A DNA stretch of 64,000 bases from Yersinia mollaretii ATCC 43969 (GCF_013282725.1 NZ_CP054043.1:3410001-3474000); one strand, 5' to 3'; counted from the stretch's first letter, positions 7,635 to 19,738 are shown. Notes: a model not told the origin generated them from the sequence alone. A program made the numbers and translations.

Positions 7635-10253
7635 ATGGGTAAAGCTCTAGTAATAGTTGAGTCCCCGGCAAAAGCCAAAACTATTAATAAATACTTAGGG
7701 AATAACTACGTGGTTAAGTCCAGTGTCGGTCACATTCGTGATTTGCCGACCAGTGGCTCAGCCAGTAAGAAGAGCGCGACCTCAACTGAAGATAAAGCCA
7801 AGAAAGCAGCGGACAAACCCAAAACCAAAGTAAAGAAAGACGAAAAAGTTGCCTTGGTCAATCGCATGGGTGTCGATCCTTATCATGGCTGGAAAGCACA
7901 GTATGAAATTTTGCCCGGCAAGGAAAAAGTGGTTGCCGAGCTGAAAGCATTAGCTGAAAACGCTGACCATATCTATCTCGCAACCGACCTTGACCGCGAA
8001 GGAGAGGCGATTGCCTGGCATTTGCGGGAAGTGATTGGGGGTGACGATAAGCGTTTTAGCCGTGTGGTATTTAACGAAATCACCAAAAACGCGATTCAGC
8101 AGGCGTTTAATCAACCCGGTGAATTGAATATCGACCGAGTTAATGCCCAACAAGCCCGCCGTTTTATGGACCGGGTCGTGGGGTATATGGTCTCGCCACT
8201 ATTGTGGAAAAAAATTGCTCGTGGCTTGTCAGCCGGGCGCGTGCAGTCCGTTGCCGTGCGTTTGGTGGTGGAACGCGAACGTGATATCAAAGCATTCGTT
8301 CCCGAAGAGTACTGGGAACTGCATGCTGATTTGTTGGCGAAAGGTGAAATTCCGATTCAAATGGAAGTCACCCATGCTCACAATAAGCCGTTTAAACCGG
8401 TCAATCGTGAACAGACCCATGCTGCCCTGAGCTTGCTGGAAAACGCCCGCTATAAAGTTCTGGATCGTGAAGATAAGCCGACCAGCAGCAAACCCGGCGC
8501 GCCGTTCATCACCTCCACCTTGCAGCAGGCTGCCAGTACCCGCCTGAGCTTTGGTGTGAAGAAAACGATGATGATGGCGCAGCGCTTGTATGAAGCGGGC
8601 CATATCACCTATATGCGTACTGACTCCACCAATTTGAGTCAAGATGCACTGAGCATGGTGCGCGACTATATCGGCGATAATTTCGGCGATAAATATTTGC
8701 CACCTGCGCCGAATCAATACAGCAGCAAAGAGAACTCGCAAGAAGCGCATGAAGCAATTCGGCCATCGGATGTGAATGTGCTGGCTGAGCAGTTAAAAGA
8801 TATGGAAGCCGACGCCCAGAGGCTATATCAGCTGATTTGGCGTCAGTTTGTGGCTTGCCAGATGACACCAGCCAAGTATGACTCCACCACGCTAACCGTG
8901 CAGGCGGGTGATTTCCAACTGCGCGCCAAAGGCCGTACTTTGCGGTTTGATGGTTGGACTAAGGTGATGCCCGCACTGCGTAAAGGCGATGAAGACAGAA
9001 CCTTGCCAGTGATTGAAGTCGGCAGTGAACTGGATTTACAGAAACTGATCCCAAGCCAGCACTTTACTAAACCACCGGCGCGTTACAGTGAAGCGTCGCT
9101 GGTCAAAGAGCTGGAAAAACGCGGCATTGGTCGCCCATCCACTTATGCGTCGATTATCTCGACCATTCAGGATCGCGGCTATGTGCGGGTAGAAAACCGC
9201 CGTTTCTATGCAGAGAAAATGGGCGAAATCGTCACCGACCGGCTGGAAGAGAACTTCCGCGAGTTGATGAATTATGATTTCACCGCACGCATGGAAAGTG
9301 GTCTGGATCAGGTTGCCAACAATCAGGCAGAGTGGAAAGCCGTGCTGGATGGCTTCTTCGCGGAATTTAGCGAACAGCTTGAAAAAGCCGAGAAAGATCC
9401 TGAAGAGGGCGGTATGCGCCCGAACCAGATGGTCATGACCAGCATCGACTGCCCAACCTGTGGTCGTCAGATGGGGATTCGTACTGCCAGCACCGGAGTA
9501 TTCTTGGGCTGTTCCGGCTACGCATTACCACCGAAAGAGCGTTGCAAAACCACCATTAATCTGGTGCCGGAAGCGGAAATTCTGAATATTCTGGAGGGCG
9601 ATGATGCAGAAACTAATGCATTGCGCGCCCGCCGTCGTTGCCAGAAGTGTGGCACCGCGATGGATAGCTATCTGATTGATAACCAGCGTAAATTGCATGT
9701 TTGTGGTAATAATCCGGCATGTGATGGTTATGAGATAGAGCAGGGTGAATTCCGCATCAAAGGGTATGAAGGCCCGATTGTTGAGTGCGAGAAGTGTGGT
9801 TCTGAAATGCACCTGAAAATGGGGCGCTTTGGTAAGTACATGGGCTGTACCAATGACGAGTGTAAAAATACCCGTAAAATCTTGCGCAGTGGTGAAGTTG
9901 CACCACCGAAAGAAGATCCGGTTCCACTGCCAGAGCTAGCTTGTGAGAAGTCCGATGCCTATTTCGTATTGCGAGATGGCGCTGCGGGTGTGTTCTTGGC
10001 GGCCAATACTTTCCCTAAATCGCGCGAAACTCGTGCACCGTTGGTCGAAGAGTTGGTGCGCTTTAAGGATCGTTTACCTGAAAAATTACGCTATCTGGCT
10101 GATGCGCCAGTGACGGATAAAGAGGGTAATAAAACGATGGTGCGCTTTAGCCGTAAAACCAAGCAACAGTATGTTTCATCTGAAAAAGAGGGCAAAGCGA
10201 CCGGTTGGTCTGCTTTCTATGTTGATGGCAAATGGGTTGAAGCGAAAAAGTAA
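7635..10253 (+). CDS. topA: DNA topoisomerase I
   Basis: A type IA topoisomerase that relaxes negative supercoils by nicking and passing one strand. The Toprim domain starts at residue 1 ([16 protein letters not shown]) and carries the metal-binding DLDREGE at 118-124. The active-site tyrosine is Tyr326 in ITYMRTDS (Tyr319 in E. coli). The C-terminal part has zinc ribbons with paired Cys-x2-Cys ([27 protein letters not shown]) and ends in the zinc-free ribbon fold. At 872 residues it is slightly longer than the E. coli protein. The gene is essential or nearly so in enterobacteria and balances gyrase. Confidence 0.98.
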   Translation: MGKALVIVESPAKAKTINKYLGNNYVVKSSVGHIRDLPTSGSASKKSATSTEDKAKKAADKPKTKVKKDEKVALVNRMGVDPYHGWKAQYEILPGKEKVVAELKALAENADHIYLATDLDREGEAIAWHLREVIGGDDKRFSRVVFNEITKNAIQQAFNQPGELNIDRVNAQQARRFMDRVVGYMVSPLLWKKIARGLSAGRVQSVAVRLVVERERDIKAFVPEEYWELHADLLAKGEIPIQMEVTHAHNKPFKPVNREQTHAALSLLENARYKVLDREDKPTSSKPGAPFITSTLQQAASTRLSFGVKKTMMMAQRLYEAGHITYMRTDSTNLSQDALSMVRDYIGDNFGDKYLPPAPNQYSSKENSQEAHEAIRPSDVNVLAEQLKDMEADAQRLYQLIWRQFVACQMTPAKYDSTTLTVQAGDFQLRAKGRTLRFDGWTKVMPALRKGDEDRTLPVIEVGSELDLQKLIPSQHFTKPPARYSEASLVKELEKRGIGRPSTYASIISTIQDRGYVRVENRRFYAEKMGEIVTDRLEENFRELMNYDFTARMESGLDQVANNQAEWKAVLDGFFAEFSEQLEKAEKDPEEGGMRPNQMVMTSIDCPTCGRQMGIRTASTGVFLGCSGYALPPKERCKTTINLVPEAEILNILEGDDAETNALRARRRCQKCGTAMDSYLIDNQRKLHVCGNNPACDGYEIEQGEFRIKGYEGPIVECEKCGSEMHLKMGRFGKYMGCTNDECKNTRKILRSGEVAPPKEDPVPLPELACEKSDAYFVLRDGAAGVFLAANTFPKSRETRAPLVEELVRFKDRLPEKLRYLADAPVTDKEGNKTMVRFSRKTKQQYVSSEKEGKATGWSAFYVDGKWVEAKK

Positions 10254-10321
10254 GTACCTGAGTGGTTCGATCGCGTTTATGTAGGTACATGCTTGCATAT
10301 GAAATACTCAGTACCGCAAGT

Positions 10322-10350
10322 AAAAACCAGCCTTTATGGCTGGTTTTTTT
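10322..10350 (+). terminator. Rho-independent terminator after topA
   Basis: AACCAGCC / GGCTGGTT stem with a five-base loop, followed by a run of seven to nine Ts. Confidence 0.92.
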
Positions 10351-11655
<1,305 letters not shown>

Positions 11656-11674
11656 GACTCCTGCCGATTTAAAT

Positions 11675-11705
11675 AAAGCCCCCAACAAAGGGGCTTTATA
11701 TTTTT
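11675..11705. terminator. Bidirectional terminator between cysB and the 81-residue gene
   Basis: AAAGCCCC / GGGGCTTT stem with a seven-base loop. The + strand continues TATATTTTT and the - strand ends in TTTATTT, so it can serve both convergent genes. Confidence 0.88.
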
Positions 11706-11951
11706 CTAGCGTTTCTTATTGGCTTGAGCGAGTACAGAACCCGCCAACGTTTTAGTCTGTTCACTGTACTTAGGGCTTGCCAGAACTTGTGATGCCACAT
11801 CTTCCATATGTGCGCCGGTTTGGTTATCTGTTCTGGATTGGGAAAGTGCTGACCCTGCCAGACTCTTTTGGATAGCGGAAGCATTAGGATCTTTCAATAT
11901 TTGTGCTGCCTGTGAAGCTACAGATGCAGATGTTTTCTTGGTATTAGTCAT
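11706..11951 (-). CDS. Small soluble protein with an internal duplication, unknown function
   Basis: An 81-residue protein, Ala/Ser/Gln-rich, without a signal or membrane segment. It consists of two similar halves: residues about 14-37 (AAQILKDPNASAIQKSLAGS, then ALSQ) and 52-75 (ASQVLASPKYSEQTKTLAGS, then VLAQ) share the pattern A-x-Q-[IV]-L-x(2)-P-x(8)-K-[ST]-L-A-G-S-x-L-[SA]-Q. It convergently faces cysB and has a long AT-rich region upstream. I recall conserved hypothetical proteins of this type in enterobacteria, sometimes linked to stress, but cannot name a function. Confidence 0.75.
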   Translation of the reverse strand: MTNTKKTSASVASQAAQILKDPNASAIQKSLAGSALSQSRTDNQTGAHMEDVASQVLASPKYSEQTKTLAGSVLAQANKKR

Positions 11952-12400
11952 ATTTATTTATCTCTTGTTATATATATGGCGTGACTTATACAGTGTTACT
12001 GTTTAATAAATAACACTATATGTTGCTTTAACTGTATTTAAAAAGCAGTAATAGGGTCAAGTTAAATCTCTGATTAACTCTTTTAATTCATTAGTTTTAT
12101 TAAGCGATAAATAAGTTTATATAGATAAATATTGCATAAAATAATCAAACGAGTTCGTGTCTAAATATTTCATATAAAATTAAAATTCGGCAAATATAGA
12201 AATATTAATTTAATTCACATATGACCTCGACGAGTACTGGCTACTCTCGTTTCCACCTATCGCGACCAAAGATCGCCATTGTTGCCAAAATGTTAACATT
12301 TCTTTGTGTTATATTTAATCCAGACCACATAATTTTAAGGGGATACACCCCTTGAGATGAATGCTGGCTTAGAACACATATAAGAAACAATGGAGGCACT
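11952..12400. promoter_or_regulatory. AT-rich region between the small gene and acnA
   Basis: About 450 bases that are very AT-rich from 11960 to 12220. It should contain the divergent promoters. Near the acnA end there is a hairpin AAGGGG / CCCCTT at 12337-12353 in the probable acnA leader, about 48 bases before the start. In E. coli acnA is controlled by SoxRS, CRP, FNR and ArcA; none of these sites could be assigned by eye. Confidence 0.4.
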
Positions 12401-15073
12401 ATGTCGTTGGATCTGCGAAAAACGAGTATGGCCAAGTTGGTTGCCCTAAATCACGAATATCACTACTACAGCCTGCCGCAGTTGGCGGCAGTGCTGGGGG
12501 ATATCGGCCGCTTACCTAAGTCACTGAAAGTCTTGCTGGAAAACCTGCTACGCCATCTGGATGGTGAACAGGTTCAGGAGGCGGACCTTAAAGCCATTGT
12601 TGCCTGGCAACAAACAGGTCATGCCGATAGAGAGATCGCTTATCGACCCGCCCGCGTATTGATGCAGGATTTTACCGGCGTACCTGCCGTGGTCGATCTG
12701 GCCGCGATGCGTGAAGCGGTCGCACGCCTGGGGGGCGATGTGGCGCAGGTGAACCCCTTGTCACCCGTGGATTTAGTGATTGACCACTCGGTGACGGTCG
12801 ATGAGTTTGGTGATAAAGCCGCGTTCGGTGAGAACGTCCGCTTAGAGATGGAACGTAACCACGAGCGCTACATCTTCCTCCGTTGGGGGCAAAAAGCCTT
12901 TAGCCGCTTTCGGGTTGTGCCGCCGGGCACGGGTATTTGCCATCAGGTTAACTTGGAATATCTGGGGCAAACCGTTTGGCACGAACAGCAGGGTGATAAA
13001 CGTGTCGCCTATCCTGATACGTTGGTGGGGACGGACTCCCACACCACCATGATCAATGGCTTAGGGATTCTTGGCTGGGGTGTCGGAGGGATTGAAGCGG
13101 AAGCGGCGATGCTGGGCCAACCTGTCTCAATGCTGATCCCCGATGTGGTGGGCTTCAAAATGACCGGCAAAATGCGCGAAGGGATCACCGCCACTGACTT
13201 GGTGCTGACCGTCACGCAAATGCTGAGAAAACATGGCGTAGTGGGTAAGTTTGTTGAGTTTTACGGCGACGGTCTGGCGGATTTACCGCTTGCGGATCGT
13301 GCCACTATTGCCAATATGTCGCCGGAATTTGGTGCCACCTGTGGTTTCTTCCCCGTCGATGATGTGACGCTGGGTTACATGCGTTTAAGTGGCCGCAGTG
13401 ATGAGCAAATTGCTTTGGTTGAAGCTTACAGTAAAGCGCAAGGTCTATGGCGCAATCCGGGTGATGAACCCATGTTTACCAGTCAGCTATCACTGGACTT
13501 GAGCACTGTTGAAGCCAGTCTAGCGGGGCCGAAACGTCCTCAGGACCGCGTAGCACTGCCAAAAGTTCCGCTGGCATTTAAGGCTTTTGAAGAGCTGGAG
13601 TTCAATAGTCAAAAAGATAAAGTGGCTCAGGTCTCCTTCACCCTTGGGGGGGAAACTCATGAATTGGCACAAGGTGCGGTGGTGATCGCAGCCATTACCT
13701 CATGTACCAACACCTCCAATCCGAGCGTGCTGATGGCGGCGGGGCTATTAGCCAAAAAAGCGGCAGAGAAGGGGCTAAAAACTAAACCTTGGGTGAAAAC
13801 TTCGTTGGCCCCCGGTTCTAAAGTGGTGACGGAATACCTTAATTCTGCGGGATTAACCCCTTATTTGGACAATTTGGGCTTCAATCTGGTGGGTTATGGC
13901 TGCACCACCTGTATAGGTAACTCTGGCCCATTGCCGGAACCAATAGAAAAAGCCATCAAAGCCGGAGACTTAACTGTCGGTGCGGTGCTCTCGGGGAATC
14001 GTAACTTTGAAGGGCGCATTCACCCGTTGGTGAAAACCAACTGGCTCGCCTCACCGCCGCTGGTGGTCGCCTATGCATTGGCCGGAAATATGAATGTCAA
14101 TTTGACTCAAGACCCGCTGGGTCACGATCCTGAGGGTAACCCGGTTTATTTGAAGGACATCTGGCCGAGCGGGCTTGAAATCGCCAAAGCGGTTGAGGAG
14201 GTCAAAACCGACATGTTCCGTAAGGAGTATGCCGCCGTGTTTGATGGCGACAAAGATTGGCAGGCGATTCAGGTCGAAAGCACATCGACTTACGATTGGC
14301 AAAATGAGTCCACTTATATCCGCTTACCGCCTTTCTTCAGTGAGATGAAAGCCTTACCTGAGCCCGTTCAGGATATCCACCATGCCCGTATTTTGGCGAT
14401 TTTGGCTGATTCAGTCACCACTGACCACATTTCACCCGCAGGTAATATCAAGTTGGACAGCCCTGCGGGCCGTTATTTGCGCGATCGCGGGGTCGAAATC
14501 AGTGAATTCAACTCCTACGGTTCACGTCGGGGTAACCATGAAGTGATGATGCGCGGGACATTCGCCAATATCCGTATTCGCAATGAAATGGTGCCGGGTG
14601 TCGAAGGGGGGATGACCCGACATATTCCGTCGCAGAATAAGATGGCTATCTATGATGCGGCAATGCGCTACCAACAGGAAAATGTGCCACTGGCCGTTAT
14701 TGCGGGCAAGGAGTATGGCTCGGGTTCCAGTCGCGACTGGGCAGCCAAAGGGCCGCGATTATTGGGGGTTAGGGTGGTGATTGCCGAATCATTTGAACGC
14801 ATTCACCGTTCTAATTTAATCGGCATGGGTATTTTACCGCTCGAGTTTCCACAGGGGATAAACCGTAAAACACTGGGTTTGGCAGGAGACGAATCCATTA
14901 GTGTCAGTGGGTTACAAAATCTCTCCCCTGGGCAGACCGTGCCGGTGACCATAACCTATGCTGACGAACGACAGCAAATAGTCAATACTCACTGCCGTAT
15001 CGATACAGGTAATGAATTGGCTTATTTCGAAAATGGCGGCATTTTGCATTACGTAATTCGTAAAATGTTGTAG
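12401..15073 (+). CDS. acnA: Aconitate hydratase A
   Basis: Interconverts citrate and isocitrate in the TCA cycle with a [4Fe-4S] cluster; AcnA is the stress-resistant form in E. coli. Cluster ligands are in [13 protein letters not shown] and [13 protein letters not shown]. The hydratase core precedes a linker and the swivelling C-terminal domain with the [17 protein letters not shown] substrate loop. The length is 890 residues, one less than E. coli AcnA. ATG at 12401 follows GGAGGC. The gene is monocistronic, convergent with ribA. Confidence 0.97.
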   Translation: MSLDLRKTSMAKLVALNHEYHYYSLPQLAAVLGDIGRLPKSLKVLLENLLRHLDGEQVQEADLKAIVAWQQTGHADREIAYRPARVLMQDFTGVPAVVDLAAMREAVARLGGDVAQVNPLSPVDLVIDHSVTVDEFGDKAAFGENVRLEMERNHERYIFLRWGQKAFSRFRVVPPGTGICHQVNLEYLGQTVWHEQQGDKRVAYPDTLVGTDSHTTMINGLGILGWGVGGIEAEAAMLGQPVSMLIPDVVGFKMTGKMREGITATDLVLTVTQMLRKHGVVGKFVEFYGDGLADLPLADRATIANMSPEFGATCGFFPVDDVTLGYMRLSGRSDEQIALVEAYSKAQGLWRNPGDEPMFTSQLSLDLSTVEASLAGPKRPQDRVALPKVPLAFKAFEELEFNSQKDKVAQVSFTLGGETHELAQGAVVIAAITSCTNTSNPSVLMAAGLLAKKAAEKGLKTKPWVKTSLAPGSKVVTEYLNSAGLTPYLDNLGFNLVGYGCTTCIGNSGPLPEPIEKAIKAGDLTVGAVLSGNRNFEGRIHPLVKTNWLASPPLVVAYALAGNMNVNLTQDPLGHDPEGNPVYLKDIWPSGLEIAKAVEEVKTDMFRKEYAAVFDGDKDWQAIQVESTSTYDWQNESTYIRLPPFFSEMKALPEPVQDIHHARILAILADSVTTDHISPAGNIKLDSPAGRYLRDRGVEISEFNSYGSRRGNHEVMMRGTFANIRIRNEMVPGVEGGMTRHIPSQNKMAIYDAAMRYQQENVPLAVIAGKEYGSGSSRDWAAKGPRLLGVRVVIAESFERIHRSNLIGMGILPLEFPQGINRKTLGLAGDESISVSGLQNLSPGQTVPVTITYADERQQIVNTHCRIDTGNELAYFENGGILHYVIRKML

Positions 15074-15106
15074 TTTTTAGTGACACTGTCACTGCGATAT
15101 CGTGAC

Positions 15107-15135
15107 GATAAAAAGGGTGATTGAGAAATCACCCT
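15107..15135 (-). terminator. Terminator downstream of ribA
   Basis: AGGGTGATT / AATCACCCT stem with a loop of about four bases, and TTTTTAT on the minus strand. There is no T-run on the plus strand, so it serves ribA rather than acnA. A second short dyad AGTGAC / GTCACT at 15079-15093 lies just after the acnA stop. Confidence 0.8.
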
Positions 15136-15163
15136 CCACACTCTGCAACGGGTTGGCACCACA

Positions 15164-15766
15164 TCACTTAGTCAATAAATGGCCCATTTTAGCCGCTTTG
15201 GTCGCCATATAGTGTTCGTTTTTCGGATTCCGGCCGACGATCAGTGGCACGCGTTCGACGATATTAATCCCCGCTTCAGTAAGAATCTCGACCTTCTTCG
15301 GGTTGTTTGTCAGCAAGCGCACGGCCTTAACGCCCAATAATTTATACATATCTGAACACAGGGTGAAATCGCGTTCATCGGTGGCAAAACCGAGTTGATG
15401 GTTGGCTTCAACCGTATCAGCGCCCAGATCTTGCAAGGCATAAGCGCGAATCTTATTCAGCAAGCCAATGTTTCTGCCCTCCTGACGATGATAGATCAGC
15501 ACGCCACGGCCCTCTTCGGCAATATGTGCCAGTGCAGCTTCTAGTTGAAAACCACAGTCACAGCGCAGGCTAAACAGTGCGTCACCGGTCAGACACTCAG
15601 AATGAACTCGGGAGAGCACAGGCTCTTCGCCGCTGATATCACCAAATATTAAGGCCAGATGGTCATGGCCAGTGGCCAACTCTTCAAAACCAACCATCAA
15701 AAAATCACCCCAAGGGGTGGGTAATTTGGCTTCTGCTACACGTTTTAGCTGCATCTTACTGTTCAT
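15164..15766 (-). CDS. ribA: GTP cyclohydrolase II
   Basis: Opens GTP to a diaminopyrimidine phosphate, formate and pyrophosphate, the first committed step of riboflavin synthesis. The zinc ligands are Cys58, Cys69 and Cys71 in [17 protein letters not shown], followed by the [14 protein letters not shown] active-site motif and the LLTNNPKK segment. At 200 residues it is a stand-alone RibA, not fused to RibB. It is convergent with acnA, as in E. coli. Confidence 0.96.
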   Translation of the reverse strand: MNSKMQLKRVAEAKLPTPWGDFLMVGFEELATGHDHLALIFGDISGEEPVLSRVHSECLTGDALFSLRCDCGFQLEAALAHIAEEGRGVLIYHRQEGRNIGLLNKIRAYALQDLGADTVEANHQLGFATDERDFTLCSDMYKLLGVKAVRLLTNNPKKVEILTEAGINIVERVPLIVGRNPKNEHYMATKAAKMGHLLTK

Positions 15767-16106
15767 ATTATAATTTCAGCCCCTTAGGGAGTTTGTTGCT
15801 ATCCTACTGTGGATACCCGCTCTAATCAGCGATCTACCCGATACATCTTTGTCTTAGGGATAGAATTAAATAAAAAATCTCGCTGCAATTATTAGCTATA
15901 TTGCCATAACTTCCGACGGACTGCTGTTCAACAAAGCAGCGATAAGCCAAGAGAACATCTCAGGTGGGAACTTATTTCGATAATATGAAAAAATTGTTTA
16001 TATTATCAATGGCTAGGGAAACTTATACTATATCGCTATAGCATCGTTGCAAATTGTGCTATCACCATGGTTTATAGAATGTGGACGTCGCCAGAAAGGA
16101 TCTCAG
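15767..16106. other. Divergent ribA/pgpB control region
   Basis: 340 bases without a gene. AT-rich stretches near 15860-15900 and 15980-16040 could carry the pgpB promoter, but no assignable operator, riboswitch or RNA gene is seen. An upstream in-frame ATG at 16047 exists but is not the pgpB start. Confidence 0.35.
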
Positions 16107-16874
16107 ATGTGGAATATAGCAAAACGCATTAGTGCAGGAACATTTATCTTACTGCTGCCAACCCTTGTTATCTGGTTAGCTGGCTGGCAGTGGCAACCCG
16201 GTGGTAATGAAAGTTGGCTGAAAGCGCTTTTCTGGATCACAGAAACCGTGACTGCGCCATGGGGGATAGTGACCAGCGCGTTACTCAGCGGCTGGTTTTT
16301 GTGGTGCTTGCGCTTTCGAATTAAGCCAGCCATTGCCTTGCTGGTGATACTGGGCTGCGTCATTCTTGTAGGTCAGGGCGTGAAATCATTGATTAAAGAG
16401 CAGGTGCAAGAGCCTCGACCTTTTGTGGTATGGCTGGAAGCTGAACATCAAATTGATAATCGCTATTTCTATTCATTACCCCGTGCTGAACGCAGTGCAT
16501 TGGTCAAGCAGCAATTGGAGAGCCAATCCCTTATTCCGCCGTGGTTAAACAGTCACTGGCAGTTTGAAACTGGCTTTGCATTCCCGTCAGGTCATACCGT
16601 TTTTGCTGCCAGTTGGGCACTGTTAGCGGTGGGTTTGTTATGGCCGCGTCGGCATTACAAAACGGTTATCATTCTGATGCTATGGGCGCAGGGTGTCATG
16701 ATGAGCCGCTTGGTATTAGGTATGCACTGGCCACGGGATCTGGTGGCGGCGACGCTGATTAGCGGGTTATTGGTCGCGATTGTTTGTAGTTTGGTGCAAC
16801 GTTGGTTAGGTCCGCTCACGATTACACCGCCAGAACAGCGTGAAATCGAGCAGCGAGAGCATAAGGAAGACTAA
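16107..16874 (+). CDS. pgpB: Phosphatidylglycerophosphatase B / undecaprenyl-diphosphatase
   Basis: A polytopic inner-membrane lipid phosphatase of the PAP2 family. It dephosphorylates phosphatidylglycerophosphate and undecaprenyl diphosphate on the periplasmic side. The three signature segments are present: KEQVQEPRPF, FAFPSGHT and SRLVLGMHWPRD. I chose ATG at 16107 (MWNIAKRIS) because AAAGGATCTC precedes it and the residues then align with E. coli PgpB from its first residue. The upstream in-frame ATG at 16047 would add 20 residues unlike the family. The product is 255 residues. Confidence 0.94.
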   Translation: MWNIAKRISAGTFILLLPTLVIWLAGWQWQPGGNESWLKALFWITETVTAPWGIVTSALLSGWFLWCLRFRIKPAIALLVILGCVILVGQGVKSLIKEQVQEPRPFVVWLEAEHQIDNRYFYSLPRAERSALVKQQLESQSLIPPWLNSHWQFETGFAFPSGHTVFAASWALLAVGLLWPRRHYKTVIILMLWAQGVMMSRLVLGMHWPRDLVAATLISGLLVAIVCSLVQRWLGPLTITPPEQREIEQREHKED

Positions 16875-17038
16875 GCGATTAGCCCTCCGGCCGCTTAAAA
16901 AATTATCGATTAGCGATTGAATCGGCGCTTTATCTTGGTGCAGGGTTCTTTGCTGAGTAAGGAAGTGCTAATTTATTAAGTAACGACGCCACATTTTTGG
17001 CATAATTCATCAGGTTGATTCGGCCTTTAGGAAAAAAC

Positions 17039-17350
17039 GTGAAATATTTGCTAATTTTTTTGTTAGTGCTGGTGATTTTCGTGATTTCAGTCACGTTAGG
17101 GGCGAATAACGATCAGGTTGTGACCTTTAACTATTTATTGGCTCAAGGCGAATATCGGGTATCTACGTTATTGGCAACGCTTTTTGCGGCGGGTTTAGTG
17201 CTGGGATGGGTTATTTGTGGGCTTTTTTATCTGCGAGTCCGCATTTTACTGGGCCGTGCAGAGCGGAAAATTAAGCGTCTTGAATCACAGCAAGAGCCAC
17301 CGACTGAATCCCGTGCAACTGTGCCTACAGCCGCTGTCAGCAAGGAATAA
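17039..17350 (+). CDS. lapA: Lipopolysaccharide assembly protein A
   Basis: A small inner-membrane protein (YciS) that works with LapB in LPS biogenesis. There are two membrane segments at about residues 2-21 and 41-63, then a basic cytoplasmic tail (RAERKIKRLESQ). The start is GTG at 17039 with AGGA six to nine bases upstream, giving VKYLLIFLLVLVIFVISVTLG, which aligns with the first residue of the E. coli protein. An upstream ATG at 17015 lacks support. Six bases separate it from lapB, so they form an operon. Confidence 0.93.
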   Translation: MKYLLIFLLVLVIFVISVTLGANNDQVVTFNYLLAQGEYRVSTLLATLFAAGLVLGWVICGLFYLRVRILLGRAERKIKRLESQQEPPTESRATVPTAAVSKE

Positions 17351-17356
17351 TTTTCT

Positions 17357-18526
17357 ATGTTAGAAATGCTGTTTCTGCTGTTGCCCGTCGCGGCCGCTTA
17401 TGGCTGGTATATGGGGCGTAGAAGTGCTCAGCAGGATAAACAGCAGGATGCCAACCGCCTGTCACGCGAATATGTGGCAGGGGTTAACTTCCTTCTCTCC
17501 AATCAGCAAGATAAAGCGGTTGATCTGTTTCTTGAAATGTTGAAAGAAGACAGTTCAACGGTTGAAGCACATCTGACGCTCGGCAATCTGTTTCGTTCAC
17601 GTGGCGAAGTTGACCGCGCTATCCGCATCCATCAGGCATTGATGGAGAGCGCCTCCCTGACATTCGAACAACGCCTGCTGGCTATCCAACAGCTTGGTCG
17701 CGATTATATGGCGGCGGGTTTTTATGATCGTGCCGAAGATATGTTCAATCAATTAGTTGAGGAGCAAGACTTTCGGCTCGGTGCATTACAGCAGTTATTA
17801 GTCATTTATCAGGCTACCAGTGATTGGAATAACGCTATTGAAGTGGCGGAAAAACTGGTCAAGATGGGCAAAGATAATCAGCGTCTAGAGATAGCTCATT
17901 TTTATTGCGAACTGGCACTGCAAGCCATGGGAAGTGATGATTTGGATAAGGCGATGGGGTTGCTGAAAAAAGCGGCCTCTGCTGACAAACAGTGCGCCCG
18001 CGTGTCGATCATGCTAGGTCGGGTGCATATCGCCAAGGGCGAGTATGCCAAAGGGGTGGAAGCGCTGGAGCGCGTGCTGGAGCAAGATAAAGAGGTGGTC
18101 AGTGAAGCACTGCCGATGCTCAATGACTGCTACCAACACTTACAGCAGCCTGAAGCGTGGGCTAATTTTCTTAAGCGCTGTGTCGAAGATAATACCGGTG
18201 CAACGGCTGAATTGATGCTGGCAGAAATTCTGGAGCAGCATGAAGGCCGTGATGTGGCCCAAACCTATATTAACCGTCAATTGCAACGCCATCCGACCAT
18301 GCGTGTTTTCTATCGTTTGATGGATTATCACTTGGCTGATGCAGAAGAAGGGCGAGCGAAAGAGAGCTTGCTGTTGCTGCGGGATATGGTCGGCGAACAG
18401 ATTCGGACCAAACCCCGCTATCGCTGCCATAAGTGTGGTTTTACGGCTCACTCACTTTACTGGCACTGTCCGTCTTGCCGTGCTTGGGCCTCGGTTAAGC
18501 CTATCCGTGGGCTGGATGGCCAATAA
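17357..18526 (+). CDS. lapB: Lipopolysaccharide assembly protein B
   Basis: A membrane-anchored TPR protein (YciM) that regulates LPS synthesis by promoting FtsH-dependent turnover of LpxC. The N-terminal anchor is residues 1-18, followed by a run of TPR helices (for example VEAHLTLGNLFRSRGEVDRA and QCARVSIMLGRVHIAKGEYA). At the C-terminus a rubredoxin-like metal knuckle has two Cys-x2-Cys pairs (CHKCGF and HCPSC). The length of 389 residues equals that of E. coli LapB. Confidence 0.97.
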   Translation: MLEMLFLLLPVAAAYGWYMGRRSAQQDKQQDANRLSREYVAGVNFLLSNQQDKAVDLFLEMLKEDSSTVEAHLTLGNLFRSRGEVDRAIRIHQALMESASLTFEQRLLAIQQLGRDYMAAGFYDRAEDMFNQLVEEQDFRLGALQQLLVIYQATSDWNNAIEVAEKLVKMGKDNQRLEIAHFYCELALQAMGSDDLDKAMGLLKKAASADKQCARVSIMLGRVHIAKGEYAKGVEALERVLEQDKEVVSEALPMLNDCYQHLQQPEAWANFLKRCVEDNTGATAELMLAEILEQHEGRDVAQTYINRQLQRHPTMRVFYRLMDYHLADAEEGRAKESLLLLRDMVGEQIRTKPRYRCHKCGFTAHSLYWHCPSCRAWASVKPIRGLDGQ

Positions 18527-18529
18527 TAA

Positions 18530-18652
18530 TACCCGTCATCTTTCAAGTTGCCGGTGTGTTGGCCGCGTTCGCTTACCCGAATCACTGACTGATGTCAGCT
18601 CATCGGGATGCACTCACTTGCCGCCTTCCCGCACCTCGAAATCTATTGGGTA
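18530..18652. repeat. Palindromic interspersed repeat (MITE-like), copy 1
   Basis: About 123 bases bounded by related inverted ends (TACCCGTCATCTTTCAAG at the left; the complement TACCCAATAGATTTCGAG at the right) around a core hairpin CCCGAATCACTGAC / GTCAGCTCATCGGG. Similar intergenic palindromes are common in Yersinia and neighbouring genera. It begins four bases after the lapB stop and may supply a 3' hairpin for the lapAB transcript. A diverged copy lies at 20894-21018. Confidence 0.75.
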
Positions 18653-18676
18653 CGCGGCAATAAAGGAGTGGGTCAC

Positions 18677-18964
18677 TTACTTTTTCTTCGGAGGAGCTTT
18701 CAGTAATTGGCGTAGTTTCTTCAACTCTTTCTGGCTTAACGGCTGCTCTGAAATCTCTTCTACACCTTGGTTATCAATCTCTCCGTGATGCAATTTGGCC
18801 TCTTTACGACTGCCTTTGGTACTTTTAACATCAACCTCAAAACTTTGTTCTAATCTTTCGCAGACTTCGGTACTGAGAGAAAACTGTTTTTCTAAGGCGG
18901 CCGCTTTGATTTTCTCTTTTAATTCCAGAGGGATTTTAATGGTTAATGTCGATATCTCGCTCAT
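18677..18964 (-). CDS. Small protein with a ribbon-helix-helix-like N-terminus
   Basis: A 95-residue protein. Residues 5-42 (TLTIKIPLELKEKIKAAALE, then a helix ending CERLEQSF) have the strand-helix-helix pattern of Arc/CopG-type DNA-binding proteins. The rest is a charged, lysine-rich, probably disordered tail ending PPKKK. Partner and target are unknown. It stands alone between a palindromic repeat and a broken BhsA-like gene, transcribed leftwards. It could be an orphan antitoxin-like regulator, but no toxin gene is next to it. Confidence 0.65.
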   Translation of the reverse strand: MSEISTLTIKIPLELKEKIKAAALEKQFSLSTEVCERLEQSFEVDVKSTKGSRKEAKLHHGEIDNQGVEEISEQPLSQKELKKLRQLLKAPPKKK

Positions 18965-19129
18965 TATATAACCTTCAACTTAGGGGAAAACACCAAGCTA
19001 AGCGAGGGAAGAAGAACTGTCTAGGGGATAACACAACTGTCACAAAAAATTCACATAAGAAAATGCCAAAAGAGCGCTTTTGCACTCTTTTGGCGGTAGA
19101 CACAGACTTAACCCGAGGAAGGGTAAGAC

Positions 19130-19388
19130 TTAACGATAAATGACAGCGGTACCGTGCAGTTTGTTATTGCCGGTAGCTGAGGTAATCAGGAAGGAGGTTG
19201 CACCAGCATCTTCAGCTTTCTTCGCCAGCGCATTCTCTAAATCAGTCAATGTACCGGCACTGCTTGCTGAAACTACGCCAATTTCATTCAATCCAGTTGA
19301 TGGTGAATGCTGAATTTGTGTTGCTGCAATGCTTGCAAATGAGGCGAAAGAGAGCCAATGCGGGAACGATGTATTTGATGCTTTTCAT
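19130..19388 (-). pseudogene. YdgH/BhsA/McbA-like (DUF1471) protein gene, frameshifted
   Basis: Read on the minus strand, ATG at 19388 gives MKSIKYIVPALAL, a signal-peptide start. After codon 13 the frame must shift by one base to continue FASFASIAATQ, then GVVSASSAGTLTDLENALAK and FLITSATGNNKLHGTAVIYR before TAA at 19130-19132. The combined product is a typical 85-87 residue periplasmic DUF1471 protein (the BhsA/McbA stress and biofilm family). The span is 259 bases, one more than a multiple of three. The lesion is next to a CTCTTTC run, so replication slippage or a sequencing error are both possible. As written, translation stops after 34 residues. Confidence 0.8.
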
Positions 19389-19738
19389 GTGAAACTCCAT
19401 TTATGACATATTATTTGTATAGTTAAGGTTTGACTTATTTGTTTGCCAGACAATCAATGTCTTGCGATGGAGTGAATGATACCGCATTGGCATTGAATGA
19501 AAATCACAAAGAACTGATGATATCAATCAAATTATCTGATTAACAATTTACGCTTCTTGAAACTAGTTTACTTAACTCTGGGTATGCTGCTGGCGCCCGC
19601 TTGACGTCAATTGACCCATCCTGCCAAAGCCTGACACAACAGTGGCAAACGCCGTGCTGCCCGACCGCTGTAATTTCAGTGGCACACCCTGTAGAATGTC
19701 AGTGTTATCCTTATTTTTTGACTGAAAAAGGCTTAAAA
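19389..19738. other. Intergenic region before pyrF
   Basis: 350 bases between the divergent DUF1471 remnant and pyrF. The segment just before pyrF (around 19690-19735) contains a TTATTTTTTG stretch and no clear dyad. Nothing that can be assigned with confidence. Confidence 0.35.
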
